Part shown: positions 32,361 to 36,756 of the stretch, piece after piece | Layout: each line of letters starts with the position of its first letter | Numbering within the stretch: the first letter of the stretch is position 1 | Origin: Bacillota bacterium | GTDB taxonomy: Bacteria > Bacillota_I > Bacilli_A > ML615J-28 > CAG-698 | Assembly (NCBI GenBank): GCA_023410025.1 | Contig: JAEYQM010000027.1 | Location: forward strand, 1-36,756 | Length of the DNA stretch: 36,756 bases | Reading direction: 5' to 3' | Translations under genes and position numbers: made by a program | The notes under the pieces: generated by a model | Seen by the model: the letters and a program-made list of their open reading frames with translations, nothing else | Told to the model about the DNA's origin: nothing | The model's database searches: none

Positions 32361-33690
32361 ACTCTTGAGGAATTTTATTTGCAACTTCATTTCGCATATG
32401 TTCATAACCCTTTTTACCTAAAAGGGCAAACATATTTTTCTTATATTTTTCAACACCATCTTGGTCAAATGGGTTAACACCTAAAATATATCCACTTACA
32501 GCAACACTAAACATAAAGAAATATACTAAGTATCCAAAGTAATATGGACTGTTTTCCTTTATACTTACAAACATTGTACCAACATATCCTTCTAAGTGAG
32601 CAATTGCTACCCCTTTTGTTGATTGCTTATTAACATAATCAAGTGATTTATCAGCTAAATAATTTAAGCCATCATCATCATTTTCTTCATAATTAATAAA
32701 TATATCTAAATCCGGATTATCAACTTCAATAACAGTTTCAAACATATTTCTTGTTCCATCTTGAACATATTGACCCATTGAATGCAAGTCTGTTGAGTAG
32801 ACTACACTTGCAGGGAATATCCCTTTACCAAATTTACCTTCTGATTCAGCAAATAGTTGTTTTAGCCATTCACCTAAGAATCTAAACTTTGGTTCATATA
32901 ATACAAATAGTTCTACTGTTCTATTCTTAGTATACAAAATATTTCTTAGGACTGCATAAAGCATCGCATTATTTTCTTTAAAGTCCTTTAATGAATATTC
33001 TGAATATGCATCCTTGGCACCACGAATAATCTCATTTATATCAATACCTGCACAAGCAATTGGTAGTAAACCCACTGCTGTAATTACTGAATATCTTCCA
33101 CCAATATCATCAGGAATAGAAAATGATGTATAACCTTCAGTATCAGCTTGTTTTCTTAATATTCCTTGTAATGCATCAGTTGTAACATATATTCTTTCTT
33201 TATAGTTATTAGGAAACTTTTCCATCAGAAGCTTTTTAAAAATTCGAAAAGCTATTGCTGGTTCAGTAGTCGTACCTGATTTAGAAATGACATTTATTGA
33301 AAAGTTTTTGTTTTTCACATAATCATATACTTCTTTGGTATATGTTGATGATAAAGAGTTACCAACAAATATTATCTCAAGATCACTTCTTTTTTGAAAA
33401 TATCCTGACATCATTTGAATTGCAGCTTTAGCACCAAGATATGATCCACCAACACCAATAACTAATAATACTTCACTTTGATCCCTAATCTTTTTACTTG
33501 CAAGATTGATTTTCTCTATTTCTTCAGTGGTAATTCGATTTGGATAATCGACCCATCCTAGAAACTCGTTTCCAACACCGGTTTTATTTAAGACCATATC
33601 TTTTGCTTTTTGTGCTTTATCGATATAGTTATTTATTTCTCTTTTGTTTATTAAGTTAAGTATGCATTTATAATCAAATCTTATACTCAT
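32359..33690 (-). CDS. pgi: Glucose-6-phosphate isomerase
   Basis: Interconverts glucose-6-phosphate and fructose-6-phosphate in glycolysis. I set the start at ATG 33688-33690 (MSIRFDY), one base after the upstream stop and with GAGGAA 7 bases before. The 443-residue protein is the short Bacillus type (about 450). It has VIGVGGSYLGAKA (sugar-phosphate loop), SKSGTTTEPA, the GGRYSVITAVGLLP signature, catalytic Glu in ESEGKFGKGIFP and the C-terminal GVNPFDQDGVEKYKKNMF. It is coupled to the S1-domain gene. Confidence 0.97.
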   Translation of the reverse strand: MSIRFDYKCILNLINKREINNYIDKAQKAKDMVLNKTGVGNEFLGWVDYPNRITTEEIEKINLASKKIRDQSEVLLVIGVGGSYLGAKAAIQMMSGYFQKRSDLEIIFVGNSLSSTYTKEVYDYVKNKNFSINVISKSGTTTEPAIAFRIFKKLLMEKFPNNYKERIYVTTDALQGILRKQADTEGYTSFSIPDDIGGRYSVITAVGLLPIACAGIDINEIIRGAKDAYSEYSLKDFKENNAMLYAVLRNILYTKNRTVELFVLYEPKFRFLGEWLKQLFAESEGKFGKGIFPASVVYSTDLHSMGQYVQDGTRNMFETVIEVDNPDLDIFINYEENDDDGLNYLADKSLDYVNKQSTKGVAIAHLEGYVGTMFVSIKENSPYYFGYLVYFFMFSVAVSGYILGVNPFDQDGVEKYKKNMFALLGKKGYEHMRNEVANKIPQE

Positions 33691-33691
33691 T

Positions 33692-34027
33692 TTATTCCTC
33701 TTTATCAAATTGTTCTTTGATAAATTGAGGCATTAAGTCGCGTAAACTTTTAAACCCAACTGTAAACTTTGGAATTTCCCCCTTTATTCCACGAATCTTA
33801 TTAAGAGTCTTATAGCTAAGTTTTAGACGTTTACGTTCTTCGTCCACCTCAACTACCTTTAATTTAACTTTGTCGCCTATTTCAACATAGTCATTTATAT
33901 CTTTTACGTAGTTATCAGAAAATTCTGAAATGTGAATCAACCCATTATATTCACCGACGCTTACAAAGGCTCCATAGCCAATAATATTGGTAATTACGCC
34001 GTATACAATATCTCCTTTTTTTACCAT
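33692..34027 (-). CDS. S1-domain RNA-binding protein (YugI/CvfD type)
   Basis: The 111-residue protein has one S1 domain (about 1-73): GDIVYGVITNIIGYGAFV, LIHISEFSDNYVKDI and KVVEVDEERKRLKLSYK. A basic tail of about 38 residues follows. This matches general stress protein 13 (YugI) and pneumococcal CvfD, ribosome-associated RNA-binding regulators. In B. subtilis yugI and pgi are close neighbours, as here. Its ribosome site (AGGAAGAAGG) lies in one arm of the long hairpin 34037-34078, which may control translation. Confidence 0.92.
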   Translation of the reverse strand: MVKKGDIVYGVITNIIGYGAFVSVGEYNGLIHISEFSDNYVKDINDYVEIGDKVKLKVVEVDEERKRLKLSYKTLNKIRGIKGEIPKFTVGFKSLRDLMPQFIKEQFDKEE

Positions 34028-34036
34028 AAAAATAAA

Positions 34037-34078
34037 CCTTCTTCCTAAATTTATTATAACATAAATTTGGGAAGAAGG
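34037..34078 (-). promoter_or_regulatory. Combined terminator, promoter and ribosome-site hairpin ahead of the S1 gene
   Basis: Two 17-base arms (34037-34053 and 34062-34078) pair with one G-U and an 8-base loop, followed on the minus strand by TTTATTTTT: a terminator for the NifU-type gene. The loop and arm edges hold TGT TATAAT (-10 at 34053-34058), an extended -10. The downstream arm contains the AGGAAGAAGG ribosome site of the S1 gene. Transcripts started in the loop would lack the first arm and leave the site free; read-through transcripts would mask it. Confidence 0.6.
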
Positions 34079-34096
34079 AAAGTAAAAAAGATACTA

Positions 34097-34333
34097 TTAC
34101 TCAACAATATCAACGGCTATAACACCCGGTACGTCTTCAATTAAAATTGCTTCTATACCATCTTTCAATGTAAGATCGATACTAGCACAGCCTACACAAG
34201 CTCCTAACATCTTAACATATACTACGCCATCAACAAAATCGACGAATTCAACGTCGCCACCATCGTGTTGAATATATGGTCTTATCTTTTTTAAAATATT
34301 CTTCACTTGAGCTATTATTTCAATATCGTTCAT
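34097..34333 (-). CDS. NifU C-terminal-type Fe-S scaffold protein
   Basis: A 78-residue protein that is a single NifU-like domain: IRPYIQHDGGDVEFV, then Cys46 and Cys49 in ACVGC, which bind the transferred Fe-S cluster. It matches B. subtilis YutI and the Nfu family, which deliver clusters to target enzymes. GGAGGA stands 7 bases before the ATG. It has its own promoter just upstream and a long hairpin just downstream. Confidence 0.94.
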   Translation of the reverse strand: MNDIEIIAQVKNILKKIRPYIQHDGGDVEFVDFVDGVVYVKMLGACVGCASIDLTLKDGIEAILIEDVPGVIAVDIVE

Positions 34334-34355
34334 ATGTCTTCCTCCGGCTACATAT

Positions 34356-34385
34356 ATTATACCCTATATTTTAAAATTTTGAAAA
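34356..34385 (-). promoter_or_regulatory. Promoter of the NifU-type gene
   Basis: Minus strand: -10 TATAAT (34356-34361), 18-base spacer, -35 TTTTCA (34380-34385; 4 of 6 match). The ATG follows 22 bases after the -10, so the leader is short. Confidence 0.55.
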
Positions 34386-34396
34386 ATTATGCTCAT

Positions 34397-35029
34397 CTAA
34401 TCGTAGTTAATAAATGGGATTACATCATTAGTATTATAGTAATATCTAGGAACCTCACCATTAATTATTTCAATTACAATTGGAACAACAAAATTTAAAT
34501 TGGTAACATTTTTCTTTAAAGGTATGATGGTTGCAAAATTCATATCAATTTTCAAACCAATTTCCAATAAACTAGAATTTATCCCATATGGCTTTACAAT
34601 CGATACAATATCAGTTTTAATATTACCAATTGGTGTTATATTTATATCAATATTTGGACCAAGATTATAAAATAGTGTTTCACTAATTATTATCCCAAAT
34701 GGTAATGATAACTTTTCATCTGTTAATTTTTTAATATTATTATTTAAAGATAGTGATACATTACTTAATATGTTATTAACAGTTTTTGTGTTAATATAAA
34801 TACTTTTAATATTATTATCAGTATCTTTATGAAAGTATACTAAGCTATCTGTATCAATTGTACTTACCACTTCTTCACGAAGAGCCTGTTCAAAAATTTG
34901 TTGACCATAGACACTTACTTTGTTAGTTACATAGACATCAACTCTTTTACTAAAATATCCACCAATAAAATTTATCAAAAAAAGAACAATTGCTAATATT
35001 AATATAAATAAAACTTTCCATTTTCTCAT
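34397..35029 (-). CDS. yunB: YunB-like sporulation protein
   Basis: The 210-residue protein has one N-terminal membrane helix (about 6-26) and a soluble part presumably outside. The ending PYGINSSLLEIGLKI, then VPIVIEIINGEVPRYYY, matches the YunB family pattern as I know it from Bacillus, where yunB is a sigma-E gene affecting spore formation. The domain LPFGIIISETLFYNLGPNIDI is also typical. B. subtilis yunB is in the same broad region as yutI, the NifU-type gene that follows here. A TATAAT ends only 5 bases before the ATG and there is no ribosome site, so the message may be leaderless. Confidence 0.78.
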   Translation of the reverse strand: MRKWKVLFILILAIVLFLINFIGGYFSKRVDVYVTNKVSVYGQQIFEQALREEVVSTIDTDSLVYFHKDTDNNIKSIYINTKTVNNILSNVSLSLNNNIKKLTDEKLSLPFGIIISETLFYNLGPNIDINITPIGNIKTDIVSIVKPYGINSSLLEIGLKIDMNFATIIPLKKNVTNLNFVVPIVIEIINGEVPRYYYNTNDVIPFINYD

Positions 35030-35098
35030 ACTACATTATATATTAGATATATAAAAAAATGATAAAAGATAAGATTCTATTTCTATTACACTAATATC

Positions 35099-35650
35099 TT
35101 ATAAAATCAAATCATTATAATTTGGTACACCTTCTAAAATATAACCATTTAAAGCCTTTGCTAAGCGTTTAATATCACTAACAGTTATAATCTTTATATT
35201 TAGCTTATCTTTATATTTTGAAACACATTCAAAAATATAACAATTATTTTCAACTTCAATAGCAATAATTTTATTAACTAATAGAATATCAAAGTCACTT
35301 TTACCATTATTTTTTTTCCATGTATAATGTATGTAAATTTTATTTTTAGTAACAAAGATTTCTCCGTTTTGAAACATCTCTTTATCTACTATTACATTTA
35401 CCTTATCATAGTAAACTAAATATTTTTGCTTTTGTAAATTCATTTCATTTTTCAAATCATGTTTAGCTTTTACAACCTCATAATATGTAATTATGAAAAG
35501 GATAATAACAAGAAGTATAGGAAAGTAAATACTTTTAATAAACTCTATTACACCTCTAAAACTATTACCTTCAAAAATAATTCCTATAATTATAATAGGA
35601 ATAGAAAAAATTAATCTTGTAGCATTTTTTAATAATTGTTTTAAAAACAT
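35099..35650 (-). CDS. Two-helix membrane protein with a C-terminal PH-like region
   Basis: Not firmly recognised. The 183-residue protein has membrane helices at about 12-29 and 39-57 and a cytoplasmic, strand-rich C-terminal part of about 120 residues (VNVIVDKEMFQNGEIFVTKNKIYIHY..., then VNKIIAIEVENNCYIFECVSKY) ending in a helix. The layout of two helices plus a small strand-rich domain recalls YcxB-like proteins, but this is a shape comparison only. AAAGGT lies 6 bases before ATG 35650. Confidence 0.72.
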   Translation of the reverse strand: MFLKQLLKNATRLIFSIPIIIIGIIFEGNSFRGVIEFIKSIYFPILLVIILFIITYYEVVKAKHDLKNEMNLQKQKYLVYYDKVNVIVDKEMFQNGEIFVTKNKIYIHYTWKKNNGKSDFDILLVNKIIAIEVENNCYIFECVSKYKDKLNIKIITVSDIKRLAKALNGYILEGVPNYNDLIL

Positions 35651-35746
35651 ATTTTTACCTTTCTCATAATATTTTATAATTATTTATTAAAATTAATAAA
35701 CGGTCATATTGTTTTAATCATAAAAAACATAAATTAATGATACTAA

Positions 35747-36165
35747 TTAAATACTCCAAGTTATTATATTTTGATTTTGAACAAATAAAGGTAAATATCT
35801 TTCATTATTTTTTTTAAAGTAATTTATTATATCTTTACAATTTTTTATATTTATAAAATATTGATAGAAGTTTGATTTAACGAAAGTAATAACTTTATTA
35901 TTTGCATAATTGATTTATAAAAAAATTATTAAGTTTTATTTTTAAAATTATTTCTTTAAACTCTAAAAATTATTATAATTCATATATAGAATATTATGAT
36001 TTTTAAAATTTAATTTTGTAATTGTTTTGACTGGTATTTATTTCCCTTTTCAACATATCTAAAACAAATATAAATAATATGTCATTTTTAAATATTTTAC
36101 TTTAAATTAGATATAAAGTCTCGGTTTTGAAGTCCACTAATTAATATATCTTCTTTTGTTGTGAT
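35747..36165 (-). pseudogene. Probable decayed gene, fragments in three frames
   Basis: This 520-base gap has no intact frame but several protein-like stretches in order on the minus strand. 36097-36165 reads ITTKEDILISGLQNRDFISNLK-like. 36010-36081 reads HIIYICFRYVEKGNKYQSKQ-like. About 35903-35969 reads FLEFKEIILKIKLNNFF. 35747-35914 is open for 55 codons and ends in ERYLPLFVQNQNIITWSI before a stop; it has no Met. The fragments begin right after the small gene at 36171 and could be the lost C-terminal part of a YcxB-like protein. In DNA this AT-rich some open stretches arise by chance, so confidence is modest. Confidence 0.35.
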
Positions 36166-36170
36166 TTAAT

Positions 36171-36386
36171 TTAATCATTCCTCATCTTTATATATTTATA
36201 AATATTTAAAATTGATTTAATTACAAGTACAATAGATAATAAGGTACAAAACATTTTAATATAATAAGGCTTTATAAATAAATACTCTGAAACTAACGAT
36301 TTAAAAACTAGTGTTGGCAATAACGCTGCCACAATTAATAAAATAATTGCATCTTTTAAATATCTTTTTTTTGAATAATTGTTCAT
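36171..36386 (-). CDS. Small two-helix membrane protein, possibly the N-terminal piece of a broken gene
   Basis: A 71-residue protein with a basic start (MNNYSKKRYLK), membrane helices at about 12-31 and 42-61 and a basic end. The ribosome site is strong (GAGGAGAAA before ATG 36386), so translation is likely. The two-helix layout matches the N-terminal part of the protein at 35099, and the DNA after its stop contains coding-like fragments in shifted frames. It may therefore be the surviving first part of a longer protein rather than a small gene in its own right. Confidence 0.6.
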   Translation of the reverse strand: MNNYSKKRYLKDAIILLIVAALLPTLVFKSLVSEYLFIKPYYIKMFCTLLSIVLVIKSILNIYKYIKMRND

Positions 36387-36756
36387 TTTCTCCTCAATTC
36401 TATGATTCTATTTTTATTTTTAATTATCAAATCGATAATATTATATAATTTTATTTATATAATTACAATATTAATTAAATATATATTTTATTATATTATT
36501 TTTTTAGTTTTAAAATGATTTTTATTTAGTAAATATCTAATATGCAAATAATTAATAAATACTAAACTAATAAAAGTAATATTACTTGAAAAAATTATAA
36601 TTTTTTTCTATTTAAATCCTTCTTACAAACCATTTATTTTTATTTTACATTTATTAAATTCTAAATTAGCAATATTTTTTTACATAAATATATAATAGTA
36701 TAAAAAATTCTTATTAAATTTAATATTTTACAAGAAATTAATCAAAAAAGGAACTG
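36387..36756. other. Very AT-rich gap without a recognisable gene
   Basis: I find no coding frame of useful length on either strand. There is a short inverted repeat ATTATC-AAATC-GATAAT near 36424-36440 and several TATAAT-like boxes that mean little in such AT-rich DNA. The last bases (AAAAAAGGAACTG) could include a ribosome site for a plus-strand gene outside the window, but that cannot be tested here. Confidence 0.6.

Noticed and set aside
1..36756. Mycoplasma-type genetic code (TGA as Trp)
   Set aside because: Several genes end in TGA exactly where homologues end, and conserved Trp residues are coded by TGG.

Overview
The window is AT-rich, gene-dense DNA from a low-GC member of the Bacilli, probably one of the lineages lying between Erysipelotrichia-type or RF39-type bacteria and the Mollicutes. 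It uses the standard code: TGG is Trp and TGA serves as a stop (for example in potB, potC and hprK), so it is not a Mycoplasma/Spiroplasma-type genome. The gene blocks match Bacillus neighbourhoods: acpS-ydcC, hprK-lgt-ppaX-trxB-whiA, pcrA-ligA, tsaE-tsaB-rimI-tsaD and yugI-pgi. Lgt, lipoprotein signal peptides and a CwlD-type amidase point to a single-membrane cell with peptidoglycan or its recent remains.

Almost everything lies on the minus strand, so the text runs from high to low coordinates. 36.8-35.1 kb: very AT-rich DNA with a small membrane protein, a stretch that looks like a decayed gene, and a two-helix membrane protein. 35.0-32.4 kb: YunB-like protein, a NifU-type Fe-S scaffold, an S1-domain protein and glucose-6-phosphate isomerase. 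32.3-29.1 kb: CwlD-like amidase and the tRNA t6A cluster tsaE-tsaB-rimI-tsaD. 29.1-18.1 kb: one long operon from a strong promoter (29056-29084) to a strong terminator (18123-18158), encoding a CvpA-like membrane protein, a three-helix membrane protein, a 1635-residue coiled-coil protein, a stand-alone B3/B4 domain, GlnRS and PcrA. 18.0-13.2 kb: ligA-uvrA. 13.1-12.3 kb: a lipoprotein of unknown function. 12.1-6.9 kb: VanZ-like protein, a four-helix membrane protein, hprK, lgt, ppaX, trxB and whiA. 6.9-4.2 kb: a small Xre regulator and a DUF378 protein on the plus strand, with acpS, a YdcC-like lipoprotein and a membrane-anchored protein on the minus strand. 4.1-0 kb: tRNA-Ser(GCU) and potABCD, with potD running off the window.

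The part that looks least described is the 22.6-29.0 kb block. It holds two membrane proteins followed by a giant soluble protein containing a Lys/Glu/Arg single-helix repeat, a separate array of about 52-residue repeats and long coiled coils. I infer a membrane-attached cytoskeletal or scaffold system; nothing in the sequence proves that. Other points are a PotA with a coiled-coil insertion of about 165 residues in its ATPase domain, a hairpin that appears to combine terminator, promoter and ribosome-site control (34037-34078), an HprK with an altered P-loop, and spore-associated genes whose role here is open.
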